From the NCBI RefSeq assembly GCF_015354245.1, contig NZ_JADKYZ010000003.1, forward strand, positions 248,001 to 312,000: DNA of 64,000 nt, written 5' to 3'. Below are positions 8,097 through 17,432 of this stretch, piece by piece. The translations under genes and the position numbers were made by a program. This DNA comes from Diaphorobacter caeni. GTDB lineage: Bacteria; Pseudomonadota; Gammaproteobacteria; Burkholderiales; Burkholderiaceae_C. Under the pieces are notes generated by a model. The model saw nothing but the letters and a program-made list of their open reading frames with translations, searched no databases and had not been told where the DNA came from. Each line of letters begins with the position of its first letter. Positions within the stretch are counted from its first letter, which is position 1.

Positions 8097-9050
8097 TCAA
8101 ATCACGTATTCCGCCTCAAGGTGCTCCGACTTGAGGGCTTCCTGCACGACGTCTTTCGTGAGCGTTGGAACGAACGCCTCGATGAAGCGATACGCATAGC
8201 TGCGCAGCCACGTCCCCCGCCGCAACCCCAATCGCGTGAGATTCACCTCGAACAAATGCCTTGCATCGATGGCATGCAGATGCCGGTCGCGCTCTGGATC
8301 AAACGCAATGGACGCCACAATGCCGATGCCCATTCCCAGTTCCACATAGGTTTTGATCACATCGGCATCCATGGCGGTAAGCACGATGTCAGGGCTCAGC
8401 CCCACGCGGTTGAACGCCGCATCGATATGCGCGCGGCCGGTGTAGCCCGACTCATACGTGATGATCGGGTAGAGGGCCAACTGCTCCAGCGTGATGCTCG
8501 CGCCGTCCTGCTTGAGCAACGGATGTCCCGGCGGCACGACGATGGAGTGCGTCCAGCGATAGCACGGCAAGGTGACGAGCTGGTCAAAGCTGGCAAGCGC
8601 CTCGGTCGCGACGCCGATGTCCGCCTCGCCCGACAGCAGCATCTGCGCGATCTGCTCCGGTGAGCCCTGGCGCAGATGCAGTGAGACATCGGGGCACAGC
8701 TCGCGAAAATCGCGCACCACCTGCGGCAGCGCATAGCGTGCCTGCGAATGGGTCGCGGCGACGATGAGGCCGCCGCGCTCGCTCTTTGCAAAATCATCGC
8801 CCGCATGCTTGAGGTTTTCCGCCTCCAGCAGCAACCGCTCGACGATGGGCAGCAGTACCTCGCCGGGCAGGGTCATGCCGGTGAGACGTTTGCCCGCGCG
8901 CACAAAGATTTCCACACCCAGCTCGTCCTCCAGCTCGCGGATCTGACGACTCACGCCGGGCTGGGAGGTGTGAAGGATATTGGCCACGTCGGTCAGGTTG
9001 AAGCCACGGCGTACCGTTTCGCGAACTGAGCGCAATTGCTGAAAGTTCAT
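8097..9050 (-). CDS. cysB: LysR-type regulator CysB of sulfur assimilation
   Basis: This 317-residue LysR-family regulator has an N-terminal winged helix-turn-helix (residues about 1-60; NLTDVANILHTSQPGVSRQI) and a periplasmic-binding-protein-like effector domain. Its sequence pattern (MNFQQLRSVRETVRRGFNLT, YALPQVVRDF, THSIVVPPGHPL) is that of CysB/Cbl, which activate sulfate uptake and reduction genes in response to N- or O-acetylserine. Location near sbp and 9 kb from cysI-cysDN supports this. The homologous activator Cbl cannot be excluded, but this is the only CysB-type gene here. Confidence 0.88.
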   Translation of the reverse strand: MNFQQLRSVRETVRRGFNLTDVANILHTSQPGVSRQIRELEDELGVEIFVRAGKRLTGMTLPGEVLLPIVERLLLEAENLKHAGDDFAKSERGGLIVAATHSQARYALPQVVRDFRELCPDVSLHLRQGSPEQIAQMLLSGEADIGVATEALASFDQLVTLPCYRWTHSIVVPPGHPLLKQDGASITLEQLALYPIITYESGYTGRAHIDAAFNRVGLSPDIVLTAMDADVIKTYVELGMGIGIVASIAFDPERDRHLHAIDARHLFEVNLTRLGLRRGTWLRSYAYRFIEAFVPTLTKDVVQEALKSEHLEAEYVI

Positions 9051-9142
9051 TTTGTTATGTATTCGAATGGAAGCGCAAAATCAAAGCGGAACCAAAACAA
9101 AAAACACGCGCACGCGACGAGCGCGTTGCGCGTGAAGAGACG

Positions 9143-9196
9143 CCAGAGAAGCCCTGCGCGCCATGCTCATCAGAGCCGTGCGCAAGGCTTCTCTGG
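9143..9196 (-). terminator. Long hairpin downstream of molbindin gene
   Basis: CCAGAGAAGCC (9143-9153) pairs perfectly with GGCTTCTCTGG (9186-9196) around a 32-base loop that has weak internal pairing (CTGCGC with GTGCGCA). It sits just after the stop of the minus-strand molbindin gene. It lacks a clear T-tract, so it may be a processed 3' end or a transcription barrier rather than a classic terminator. Confidence 0.4.
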
Positions 9197-9204
9197 AGTT
9201 TCAT

Positions 9205-9420
9205 TCAAAGCTTGGCGATGGAGACCTCGGTGGACTTGACAAGGGCCACGACCTCGGAGCCGACGGCAAGGCCGAGTTCATCGACCGAGCGCGTGGTGAT
9301 CACCGAAGTGACGATGCCGAACGGAGTCTGCACGTCGACTTCGGAGACCACTTCGCCGCGAATGATTTCGCTGACTTTTCCCTTGAACTGGTTGCGTACG
9401 TTGATGGCCTGAATGGACAT
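9205..9420 (-). CDS. Molbindin (single Mop/TOBE domain)
   Basis: This 71-residue protein is a single TOBE/Mop domain (KGKVSEIIRGEVVSEVDVQT, VITTRSVDELGLAVGSEVVALVKSTEV). Such molbindins form hexamers that bind molybdate and related oxyanions in the cytoplasm. The start at 9420 gives the family N-terminus MSIQAINVRNQFKG and has an AGGAA site seven bases upstream; an earlier start at 9489 is less likely. It lies between the sulfate-binding protein gene and cysB on the same strand, suggesting a link between sulfate and molybdate handling, which share transport chemistry. Confidence 0.88.
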   Translation of the reverse strand: MSIQAINVRNQFKGKVSEIIRGEVVSEVDVQTPFGIVTSVITTRSVDELGLAVGSEVVALVKSTEVSIAKL

Positions 9421-9700
9421 GTTGAATTTCCTGAAAAAAGTTCGATGAAGCGGTAAGCCGCTCGATAACGAATCAGTAAGAGATGGCAAAGCCCAGCAGT
9501 GACGCGACGCTCGCGACCTTGCGCTGCACCGCTTTCACAGCTGTAAACCGGGGAGCTCGCAGCCCCCACGAAGAAGCAGTGACCTGCAGCAGGCTTTGTT
9601 GAACGAAGTTGGGAATGGACAAGGACATGGACATGATCAGAATCTTTCTGTTGAAACGGAAATGGATGGCTTCGAGTGGGTGTGCAATGCCTTGTGCGGC

Positions 9701-9952
9701 TCAGCTTTCACAATCGCAGTCGGTACAACATCGATCCAGCAGAAAGGACACGGGAGAAAAGTCCGTCAGCAGCAACGCGTCGATCGCGGTGAAGGCCTGC
9801 GCGCTCACGTCCCGCATTCGCTGCCGATCCAGATCGCCTGCGCTGGCATGAAATGGTGCGCGCAGCGAGGTCAGCGCGCCTGCCCATGCGGCACGCCAGG
9901 TGCTGCTTCGCGGAGCATCGGAGGAAGGGATGGCAGTGTTCGGAGCGCTCAT
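9701..9952 (-). CDS. Small hypothetical protein downstream of sbp
   Basis: This 83-residue frame lies between sbp and the molbindin gene on the same strand. Its codons are strongly GC-ended like true genes here, with a plausible AAGGTG ribosome-binding site before the ATG at 9952. The sequence has no recognised domain; it ends in a cysteine cluster (RCCTDCDCES) that could bind a metal. It might be a small sulfur-starvation protein, but this rests only on position. The remaining 9421-9700 gap shows nothing else. Confidence 0.45.
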   Translation of the reverse strand: MSAPNTAIPSSDAPRSSTWRAAWAGALTSLRAPFHASAGDLDRQRMRDVSAQAFTAIDALLLTDFSPVSFLLDRCCTDCDCES

Positions 9953-9998
9953 GGCTTTCACCTTGATGGACGGGTCACGTGGTCTGGTTCTTCAACGC

Positions 9999-11030
9999 TC
10001 AGTGCAGCTTCTTGGTGTAGATCTGGTCGAAGCTGCCGCCGTCGGCGAAGTGCGCCTTGTCAGCCTTGGCCCAGCCGCCGAACGCCTGATCGATGGTCAC
10101 CAGCGTGAGCTTGGGGAACTGCTTGTCGAACTTGGCCTTGGCCTTGTCGCCGGTCGGGCGGTAGTAGTTCTTGCCGGCGATGTCCTGGCCTTCATCCGAG
10201 TACAGATACTTGAGGTACTCCTCGGCCAGAGCGCGGCTGCCCTTCTTGTCCACGACCTTGTCGACCACGGAGACCGATGGCTCGGCCAGGATGGACAGTG
10301 ATGGCGCGACGATCTCGAACTTGTCCGGACCGAATTCCTTGAGCGCCAGAAACGCCTCGTTTTCCCAGGCCAGCAGTACGTCGCCCACCCCGCGCTGCAC
10401 GAAGGTGATGGTCGAGCCGCGCGCGCCGGTGTCGAGCACGGGCACGTTCTTGTAGAGGCTGCCGACGAAGTCCTTGGCCTTGTCTTCGCCGCCGTACTTG
10501 CGCTTGGCGAATTCCCACGCGGCGAGGTAGTTCCAGCGCGCACCGCCCGAGGTCTTGGGGTTGGGGGTGATCACTCCGACGCCGGGCTTGACGAGATCGT
10601 CCCAGTCCTTGATGCCCTTGGGATTGCCCTTCTTCACCAGGAAGACGATGGTCGATGTGTAAGGTGCCGAGTTGTGCGGCAGGCGCTTTTGCCAGTCGGG
10701 CTTGACGAGACCTGTCTTGACCAGCGCGTCGATGTCGCCGCCCAAGGCGAGCGTGGCGACGTCGGCGTCGATGCCATCCAGAATCGAGCGTGCCTGCTTG
10801 CCCGAGCCGCCGTGCGATTGCTTGAACTGCACGTCCTGACCGCTCTTGGCCTTCCAGTGCTTGGCGAACGCCTGGTTGTATTCAACGTAGAGCTCGCGAG
10901 TGGGGTCGTAGGAAACGTTCAGAAAGCTGATCGGATCAGCCGCGAACGATGGTACGGAGGCAAGGGCCATAGCCCCGACTAGTCCGAGAGACAGGGGAAA
11001 CTTGATAAAGTGACGGCGATCTTTCTTCAT
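9999..11030 (-). CDS. sbp: Sulfate ABC transporter substrate-binding protein Sbp
   Basis: The 343-residue periplasmic protein has a signal peptide (residues 1-31, ending SFA) and the sulfate/thiosulfate-binding fold: the opening [15 protein letters not shown], the [15 protein letters not shown] loop, and [18 protein letters not shown] further on. It delivers sulfate to a CysTWA permease. Those permease genes do not follow here, so sbp is an orphan or its partners are elsewhere. It is divergent from yggX and is probably under CysB control. Confidence 0.93.
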   Translation of the reverse strand: MKKDRRHFIKFPLSLGLVGAMALASVPSFAADPISFLNVSYDPTRELYVEYNQAFAKHWKAKSGQDVQFKQSHGGSGKQARSILDGIDADVATLALGGDIDALVKTGLVKPDWQKRLPHNSAPYTSTIVFLVKKGNPKGIKDWDDLVKPGVGVITPNPKTSGGARWNYLAAWEFAKRKYGGEDKAKDFVGSLYKNVPVLDTGARGSTITFVQRGVGDVLLAWENEAFLALKEFGPDKFEIVAPSLSILAEPSVSVVDKVVDKKGSRALAEEYLKYLYSDEGQDIAGKNYYRPTGDKAKAKFDKQFPKLTLVTIDQAFGGWAKADKAHFADGGSFDQIYTKKLH

Positions 11031-11193
11031 GGCGTGCTTTCTGGTCCTTGTTGCTTGAATGGATTCGGCTCAAGCTGCTGTTTGGGTGGCTTCTTGTTGC
11101 CGATGCCATGAATTCTGAAAGTCACGCGACAAAACTGGAACGATTAAGAATTCAGTTCTATATTCAAAAATCATCTAAGAAAAGGGTAACCCC

Positions 11194-11466
11194 ATGGCAC
11201 GTAACGTCCAATGCATCAAGCTCGGCACCGAAGCCGAAGGCCTCGACTTCCCTCCGTACCCCGGTGAACTGGGCAAGCGCATCTATGAAAATGTGAGCAA
11301 GCAGGCATGGGCCGACTGGCTCAAGCACCAGACCATGCTGGTGAACGAAAACCGCCTGAATCTGGCCGATGCACGTGCGCGCCAGTACTTGGCACGCCAG
11401 ATGGAAAACCACTTTTTTGGCAGTGGCGCTGATGCCGCACAGGGCTACGTGCCCCCAAGCGCGTAA
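11194..11466 (+). CDS. yggX: Probable Fe(2+)-trafficking protein YggX
   Basis: The 90-residue sequence is a standard YggX: the opening [20 protein letters not shown] with the conserved cysteine 7, [16 protein letters not shown], and the helix-rich C-terminus with [14 protein letters not shown]. The family protects iron-sulfur clusters against oxidation and takes part in cytosolic iron handling. The start has a GGGTAA-like upstream site. It stands between divergent sbp and mnmC and is probably monocistronic; the neighbouring sulfur genes make Fe-S enzymes such as CysI. Confidence 0.95.
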   Translation: MARNVQCIKLGTEAEGLDFPPYPGELGKRIYENVSKQAWADWLKHQTMLVNENRLNLADARARQYLARQMENHFFGSGADAAQGYVPPSA

Positions 11467-11569
11467 GTTCCCGGCACCACATTGATCCAGCGCATGCAAT
11501 GCGCCTGAATCCATCCTGACGGCGGCGTAGAGTCGCCGTTTTGCTTTTCAGACTCTTTTCTTCTTCCTC

Positions 11570-13486
11570 ATGACCGAGCCCCTTGCCTGGCTGCCCGATG
11601 GAACGCCCTTCAGCCCCCGCTTCAATGACCGCTATCACAGCGACGTCAATCGTGGGCTGGATCAGGCGAGAGAAGTGTTCCTTCACGGCTGCGGCCTTCC
11701 GGCCGCTTGGGCCGACCAAGCGCAGTGGCGCATTCTCGAGACGGGTTTCGGGCTGGGCCTGAACTTCCTGACGACATGGAAAGCCTGGCGCGAAGACCCT
11801 CACCGCCCACGGATCCTGCACTTCATCTCTGCCGAGGCATGGCCGGTGGGCGCGGACGATCTGCAGCGTGCCGCGCCCGAAGAGTTCAAGGCGCTGGCCG
11901 ACGAACTCGCGCAGCAGTTCTGGGGCCTGCTGCCCGGCGTGCATCGGCTGTCGTTCGATGAAGGACGGGTACTGCTCACGCTCTACATCGGCGACGCGCA
12001 GGCCATGCTGCGACAGCAGAGCCCCGTGGCGGATTCGGTGTATCTGGACGGCTTCAGCCCCAAGGTCAACCCCGAGTTGTGGAACGTCCACATGTTCAAG
12101 GCCATCGCCCGCTGCTGTCATCGCGGCACGCGGCTGGCGACCTGGACCATCGCGCGCGCGGTGCGCGATGATCTGGCGCAGTGCGGCTTCGAGGTGAACA
12201 AGGTCCCCGGCGTGCCGCCCAAGCGCGACAACCTGCAGGCCGTATTCAACCCACGCTGGGAGCCCCGCGCCACGCGCGAGGCGCTGCCCGATGTGTCGGC
12301 ACCCCGCGCGACGACCTGCATGGTGATCGGCGCGGGTCTTGCGGGCAGCGCATGCGCCGCAAGTCTCGCACGGCGCGGCTGGCAGGTGACCGTCATCGAT
12401 GCGAGGCATGCGGCTGCCGGTGCCTCGGGCCTGCCAGCGGGCGTGTTCGCGCCCCATGTCTCACCCGACGACAGCGTGCTCTCGCGCCTGTCGCGCGCGG
12501 GCGTGCGCAGCACCTTGCAGACGCTCGCGCCGATGGAGCGCGGCACCGATTGGTACGACTGCGGCGTGCTCGAGCACCGCGTGGACGGCACGCCAGGCAT
12601 TCCCGCGTCGTGGAGCGAAGAGCCCAAACACTCCGGCACCGACTGGTCGCGCCCCGCCACGGCCGAGCAATGCATGCGCAATGGCGTGCCGGCCGACGCG
12701 GCCGCCTGCTGGCATCTGCGCGCGGGTTGGGTGCGCCCACCCCGGCTGGTCGCGCATCAACTCGCGCACCCCAGCATCCGGCATATCGACAACGCCTGCG
12801 TGGCGCAGTTGCTGCAGGCGTTGGCGCAGGAATCCGGCAGTGACGGCCCTCGCTGGCGTGCCATCGATGCTCAAGGCTCCACCATCGCCATGGCGGATAT
12901 GGTGGTCATCACCGCAGGCTTCGACAGCCATGCGCTGCTGCAACAACGCTGGCCGCTGCAGGCGCTGCGCGGGCAGATCAGCTGGGGCTTGCATGGCGAA
13001 TCGACAAGCCACGCTCCATGGCCGCAAGTGCCCGTCAACGGTCACGGCAATCTGGTTCCGCATGTGCCGATGGAGGGGTCGGCTCGAGGTTGGGTGCTGG
13101 GTTCGACCTTCGAGCGCGATGTCACCGAGTTGCCCCCCGACGCTGCCGACCAAGCCATGGCACATGCGGAAAATCTGGGCAAGCTGCATGAACTGGTGCC
13201 GCCGCTCGCATCGGCGATGCAAGCGCCCTTTGCCGATACCGCCGCCAAGCAGGTCCAAGGCTGGTCCGCCGTGCGCTGCGCGTCACATGATCGACTGCCC
13301 ATCGTCGGGCCGGTGGATCATGACCAGATGCCTGGCCTCTGGGTATCGACGGCGATGGGCTCGCGCGGGCTCACGCTGTCGGTGCTCTGCGCGGAGCTGC
13401 TGGCCGCGCGGCTGCATCACGAACCCCTGCCGATGGAGGCGCGCCTGGCTCAGTTGCTCAGCAGCGAACGGATGGCGCGTCGCTGA
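11570..13486 (+). CDS. mnmC: Bifunctional tRNA modification enzyme MnmC
   Basis: This 638-residue fusion completes mnm5s2U at the wobble position 34 of certain tRNAs. The N-terminal MnmC2 methyltransferase half shows the SAM-binding loop (ILETGFGLGLNF, residues 55-66) and the YLDGFSPKVNPELWN motif near residue 165. The C-terminal FAD oxidoreductase half starts with a dinucleotide fold (CMVIGAGLAGSACAASLARR, from residue 250) and removes the carboxymethyl group. Length and order match the full fusion. It ends three bases from the converging surface-protein gene. Confidence 0.95.
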   Translation: MTEPLAWLPDGTPFSPRFNDRYHSDVNRGLDQAREVFLHGCGLPAAWADQAQWRILETGFGLGLNFLTTWKAWREDPHRPRILHFISAEAWPVGADDLQRAAPEEFKALADELAQQFWGLLPGVHRLSFDEGRVLLTLYIGDAQAMLRQQSPVADSVYLDGFSPKVNPELWNVHMFKAIARCCHRGTRLATWTIARAVRDDLAQCGFEVNKVPGVPPKRDNLQAVFNPRWEPRATREALPDVSAPRATTCMVIGAGLAGSACAASLARRGWQVTVIDARHAAAGASGLPAGVFAPHVSPDDSVLSRLSRAGVRSTLQTLAPMERGTDWYDCGVLEHRVDGTPGIPASWSEEPKHSGTDWSRPATAEQCMRNGVPADAAACWHLRAGWVRPPRLVAHQLAHPSIRHIDNACVAQLLQALAQESGSDGPRWRAIDAQGSTIAMADMVVITAGFDSHALLQQRWPLQALRGQISWGLHGESTSHAPWPQVPVNGHGNLVPHVPMEGSARGWVLGSTFERDVTELPPDAADQAMAHAENLGKLHELVPPLASAMQAPFADTAAKQVQGWSAVRCASHDRLPIVGPVDHDQMPGLWVSTAMGSRGLTLSVLCAELLAARLHHEPLPMEARLAQLLSSERMARR

Positions 13487-13489
13487 TTT

Positions 13490-14860
13490 TCAGCGCGTCA
13501 TCACCAACATCTCCACCACGCCCCTGTCGCCCCCCGAGTGCGACTGCAGCGCCTTGCCGATGACCGTGCCCGGAACCACCGCGCCGGACGCCCGCTTGGC
13601 GTGGCCTTCGAGACTGGCGCTCACCAGCAGATCGCCGGGACGGATCGCTCCGCCCTCCAGCGTCACCTTGACCGGCACCCTGCCCGCCAATGCCAGCGCG
13701 GGCAGACCCGTTGCGTCTTCGAGGCTCGCGTTCATCAACACGCCGGGCTTGGTGGTGATCACGCCCGCGACCATGGTGCTTTCCGAGCCCCTCGAAAGCC
13801 GGTAGTGCAGCGCATGCTCCGGGTCGATCTCGACCACATCGCCGGGCTGTGGCGTGCGGCCTCGGAAGTCGATCAGCTCGGCGATGTCTGCACCGCTGTT
13901 CTGCGTACCACCGTTGAAGAAGCCCTTGCCCGTGTCGTCGATGCGGGCCACGTTGCTGCCCTTCTTGAACACCGCGAGGTTGCCTGTGCCGTTGCCAGCG
14001 ACGACAAGCACATCACCGCCATTGGCAGCATTCACGTTTTCAAAGCGTGCAGCGTTACCGATTCCGCCACTGAGGCCAACCTGCCCTACCACGCCGATGC
14101 CGCCATTCGCGTTCGTCACGAAACCACGCACACCGTATCCGTCCTGCCCATCGTGCCGACCGACCACCGCGCCAATGCCAGAGCAAGTCGATCCACCACA
14201 CTTCCCTCCGTTGCCAGTTCCCGCCCGTCCTACCACCGCCTCGCCGTATGGGTTGTCGCCGATCACCCCCGCGGCGGAAATGCTGCCTGCAATGCCCCAC
14301 ACCGCATTGCCACCGGCGCTTGTGGCAAACACGCCAGGTCCGACGCCCGCCTGCATCACATCAACGCCACGAGCGCCATTGCTGGCATTGGTCAACTGCA
14401 CCTGCAGACCCGAACCTATGCCGTTGGACGTCGCAATGACGGTCGGCACGGTGCTGCTGCCATTGTTGATGGCGCCACGCAAAGCGCCGCCTGCCCCGGT
14501 CTGCGTCACGTCGAACAATGTCAGCACGTTGTTCACCGTGGCGGAATAAGGCAGCGAAAAACCTGCGACTGGCGGCGGGCATGGCCCGATGAAGCCCTGT
14601 ATGAGGTCGATGCACATCTGCGTCGCCTGCCCCGGCAGACCGCTCCAGCCGGGAATGGAGATTTTGCCGTCCTCCTGCACGCGAAAGCGGACCGTGCTGC
14701 CCACGCTGTCCTTGACGACGAGGCCACTGCCCGCCGAGGGTTGCACGACCACGTCGGCCGCATGGACCAGCGACGTCGGCAGACACAGACCGGCCACGGT
14801 CGCCGTCAGGCTCAGGGAGGCGCCCGCCAGAGCGCGCGTGAATCGAACAACTGCTCGCAT
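13490..14860 (-). CDS. Exported glycine-rich repeat surface protein
   Basis: This 456-residue protein has a signal peptide (residues 1-34, ending VHAADV). The middle (about 140-320) consists of degenerate repeats around GxGVxG and VVG/VIG-like turns (GVIGDNPYGEAVVGRAG, GIGAVVGRHDGQDGYGVRG), expected to form a beta-solenoid or fibre. The last 130 residues form a compact domain beginning GADIAELIDFRGRTPQPGDV, seen at the C-terminus of many fibre-like bacterial proteins. An AAGGAG site precedes the ATG. It is probably the last gene of a three-gene minus-strand surface cluster. The function is unknown; adhesion or surface display is an inference. Confidence 0.7.
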   Translation of the reverse strand: MRAVVRFTRALAGASLSLTATVAGLCLPTSLVHAADVVVQPSAGSGLVVKDSVGSTVRFRVQEDGKISIPGWSGLPGQATQMCIDLIQGFIGPCPPPVAGFSLPYSATVNNVLTLFDVTQTGAGGALRGAINNGSSTVPTVIATSNGIGSGLQVQLTNASNGARGVDVMQAGVGPGVFATSAGGNAVWGIAGSISAAGVIGDNPYGEAVVGRAGTGNGGKCGGSTCSGIGAVVGRHDGQDGYGVRGFVTNANGGIGVVGQVGLSGGIGNAARFENVNAANGGDVLVVAGNGTGNLAVFKKGSNVARIDDTGKGFFNGGTQNSGADIAELIDFRGRTPQPGDVVEIDPEHALHYRLSRGSESTMVAGVITTKPGVLMNASLEDATGLPALALAGRVPVKVTLEGGAIRPGDLLVSASLEGHAKRASGAVVPGTVIGKALQSHSGGDRGVVEMLVMTR

Positions 14861-14932
14861 GGAATGACTCCTTGGTTTTCTCGTGGGTTGACTGGGTGAC
14901 TGGATAAGTGAGTAAAAGCGCGTTCGGCCTGC

Positions 14933-15226
14933 TTACCGCTCCGTCTGTGCTGAAGGCAGTTTCCTCAGATCCACGGCAGTCCGTGATGCCTGTGCCGCCA
15001 CCGCCGCAGGGTCGTGAACCACACCGCCGTCGGCCGGCTGGTCGGAGTTCAGTGCTGTGGGACTTCGGCGCGCGTCGTTCGAGGTGTGAGGCTCATCAGC
15101 ACCTGTCGTTACCACCGCAGCCTCCTCCGATGGCAGCCGGGGCGCGCTCTGGGCGATGGCGGATTCCAGCGTGCCGCAGAGCACCAGGACGACGAAACAC
15201 CGCAAGACTTGAATCGCATATTGCAT
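14933..15226 (-). CDS. Small secreted protein, unknown function
   Basis: This 97-residue protein has a signal peptide (MQYAIQVLRCFVVLVLCGT to AIAQ) followed by a low-complexity, probably disordered polar tail. A strong GGAGG site lies five bases before the ATG at 15226, which decides against the in-frame start at 15247. It lies between two exported surface proteins on the same strand with gaps of 46 and 72 bp, so the three are probably one operon. No family was recognised. Confidence 0.6.
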   Translation of the reverse strand: MQYAIQVLRCFVVLVLCGTLESAIAQSAPRLPSEEAAVVTTGADEPHTSNDARRSPTALNSDQPADGGVVHDPAAVAAQASRTAVDLRKLPSAQTER

Positions 15227-15272
15227 ATACCCTCCGATATTCGTCATATGGGTTTATAAAAAATCGCCGTAT

Positions 15273-16040
15273 TTACCGTTTCCGCGTCGACCATCGCCAG
15301 CCCAGAAGTGCCAGAAGCAGACCGAGCAGCACGAGCGACCCGTTTGAAAACACCGGAATCCGCTTGGCCACCGGATCGGAATATTCACCGTTTTCGTCGA
15401 AATAGAACCACCGATACAGATTCGGGCCCGGCACCGATTCAAAGACGCTCGCATGATTCGGCGCGATGACAGAGCCCGTGGCCCGGTTGTCCGCCACGTC
15501 AACAAAATGAATATCCTGCAGCGTGGTCGCTGAAATCATGGCCGGTATTCCCGCTGAGGTGCTGCGGATGTTGAGCAGATTCCCCGATGCACCACGCAAT
15601 TGCAATTGCCCCGCGACGGTGACCGTCTGGGATGAATCGAGAATCAACTTCTTGCCGGTCGACGTGATGACGGACAGATGGTGAAAATTGGTTCCACCGC
15701 TCACATGCGATTGGCTTCGACTACAGCCATCCACCACGCTCAGAGTGCTCACTCCCGGATTGAAGGCGCCTGCCGACTCGAAATTGCCCGCCGTATCAAG
15801 CTGTGCACCACCCGCGTCGAATGTTCCGCCAGCGGCAATAGTGGTGTTGTCCACGGCCTGGATCCGGGCCGTGCTGCCAATGGCGGTTCCGCTCACCTGC
15901 AGATCGGAGCAGCCGAGATTCAATACCGCATCGCCAAAATCGACCGTGGAGCCGCTGCCGATCTGAATCTGTGCTGCGACACCATGCAATTGATGACTGA
16001 TAAAAAGAAGAAAAATCCAAATGATCCGACTGGTGCACAT
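15273..16040 (-). CDS. Exported beta-helix-like protein with CTERM-like tail
   Basis: This 255-residue protein has an N-terminal signal peptide (residues 1-23) and a body rich in Gly, Ser, Thr and Asn with short beta repeats (GSGSTVDFGDAVLNLG, VSGTAIGSTARIQAV, NTTIAAGGTFDAGG). The C-terminus reads as a sorting tag: RIPVFSN, a hydrophobic helix (LVLLGLLLALLGW) and a basic end (RWSTRKR), resembling IPTL-type CTERM signals. A GGAGG site precedes the start. It is the first gene of the surface cluster. Exosortase-dependent anchoring is inferred; no exosortase is in the window. Confidence 0.65.
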   Translation of the reverse strand: MCTSRIIWIFLLFISHQLHGVAAQIQIGSGSTVDFGDAVLNLGCSDLQVSGTAIGSTARIQAVDNTTIAAGGTFDAGGAQLDTAGNFESAGAFNPGVSTLSVVDGCSRSQSHVSGGTNFHHLSVITSTGKKLILDSSQTVTVAGQLQLRGASGNLLNIRSTSAGIPAMISATTLQDIHFVDVADNRATGSVIAPNHASVFESVPGPNLYRWFYFDENGEYSDPVAKRIPVFSNGSLVLLGLLLALLGWRWSTRKR

Positions 16041-16290
16041 AAACCCTCCACACCTGATCCTTGATTATTAAAAATGAGGGAATTCGCTTTTGATTGTGCG
16101 AATCTAATTTCCTCAAATGCAAAACCAATCAGGGTTTTTACAAGAGTTTTTTTATTTAATCCACTCAAGCTCACTCATAGCCACGCAATCCCAATATCCT
16201 TCCAATTCAATCAAATCAATCATAATGATTTACCAACGCCGCGCATCCGCCCAAAAAAGCATGGGAAAAATATCAAGATAATCAACCCCA
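16041..16290. other. AT-rich intergenic region
   Basis: This stretch is conspicuously AT-rich compared with the rest of the window and contains no supported gene. The left part carries the promoter and leader of the CTERM-protein operon; TAATAAT at 16060-16072 on the minus strand could be a -10 element. The base composition suggests either a strongly regulated promoter or acquired DNA. Confidence 0.4.
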
Positions 16291-16327
16291 TAAAAAAGAC
16301 CGGGTGATGCATTCGCATCCCCGGCCA
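16291..16327 (-). terminator. Probable terminator of porin gene
   Basis: On the minus strand, CCGGGGATGC and GCATCACCCGG form a stem with one bulged base, followed by a run of six T. It lies 35 bp after the porin stop codon. Confidence 0.65.
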
Positions 16328-16361
16328 TCAAATACCTTGGAAACAAAACAATCAGACTCGA

Positions 16362-17432
16362 TCAGAAGCTATGGCGTACTCCAAATTCAAAGCCATCGCT
16401 GTTGCCGCCGGGCGACTTCACAGCAAGGCCGAGGTTGTAGTTCATGCCGTTGCCCTTGTTGTCGATGCGAGCAACATGGCCATAGAGAGCCGTGCGTTTG
16501 GACAGTTCGTACACATAGCCCAGCGCCAGATGCGCCGCGTCGTTCGCCACACCCTTGGCCTTGACCTGCGAATAGGCGACGCGGAAGTGCCCAGGACCTG
16601 CCGGAATGCGTGCGCCCACCAGCGCGCTCTTCGTGGAGGTGTCACCGACCTTGTTCTCGTTCCACAGCAGCATCAGCTCCGCGACGCCGAAGTCATACGA
16701 GCCGCCGATGTTGGTCTGGCGCAGGTCGCCGAGCGACGAGATCTCCGTCTTGGTGATGCCCACCGCCACGTTCACCGGACCGGACTTGTAGCCCAGTCGC
16801 GCGCCCATCACCCGTCCATCGTTCTTGGTCGGGCCCGAAGCGGAGTTCTCGCCGAAGGCGTACATCGCCTGACCGTAGAGGCCGCCCATCTTGGGCAGGT
16901 GATAGCCAATGGAATTGGAGGCACGCACATTGGTGATGCGCGCCGGGCTCTGCACCGGATAGAACAGGAAGGACGAGCTGCCGATGCCGTTGGTGCCGAA
17001 CGGGCTGAAGTGCGACAGATTCCAGAAGCCGGGAACATAGTCGCGGCCGATGCGCACTTCACCCCATTTGTCCCCCATCAGGCTGATCGTGGAGCGGCGA
17101 CCGAAGGTCAGGCCACCGGAGTTGGAAGCGCCGCTGGGCTGATTGTTGGCGCTGGTGCTGCCGCCCGTGCCGACGTCGGGATTGATGGCCGCTTCCAGCC
17201 AGAATCCGGCCTTCAGTCCTCCTCCGAGGTCCTCCACGCCACGGAAGCCGAGGCGGCTCGACAGATTTCCGTCCGTGCCGAGGATGTTCACCGAGCCGTT
17301 GCCACCGCTGCGCAGGTGCGAAACATTGGTGTCAACGATACCGAACAGAGTGACGGACGAACTCTGCGCGTACACCGCGCCGCCGCTCAGGGTCAGCGCC
17401 GTACAGACGGCGACCCGAGATAGTTTGAACAT
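16362..17432 (-). CDS. Outer-membrane porin (Burkholderiales type)
   Basis: The 356-residue protein has a signal peptide (residues 1-22, GGAVYAQ), then the classic opening SSVTLFGIVDTNVSHLRSG, GFRGVEDLGGGLKAGFWLE, and a terminal phenylalanine (FGVRHSF) recognised by the Bam machinery. It should form a 16-strand trimeric general-diffusion barrel. The length is normal. It is monocistronic with its own terminator. Substrate preference cannot be read from the sequence; its place upstream of, and divergent from, the sulfate reduction genes could mean shared regulation. Confidence 0.93.
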   Translation of the reverse strand: MFKLSRVAVCTALTLSGGAVYAQSSSVTLFGIVDTNVSHLRSGGNGSVNILGTDGNLSSRLGFRGVEDLGGGLKAGFWLEAAINPDVGTGGSTSANNQPSGASNSGGLTFGRRSTISLMGDKWGEVRIGRDYVPGFWNLSHFSPFGTNGIGSSSFLFYPVQSPARITNVRASNSIGYHLPKMGGLYGQAMYAFGENSASGPTKNDGRVMGARLGYKSGPVNVAVGITKTEISSLGDLRQTNIGGSYDFGVAELMLLWNENKVGDTSTKSALVGARIPAGPGHFRVAYSQVKAKGVANDAAHLALGYVYELSKRTALYGHVARIDNKGNGMNYNLGLAVKSPGGNSDGFEFGVRHSF

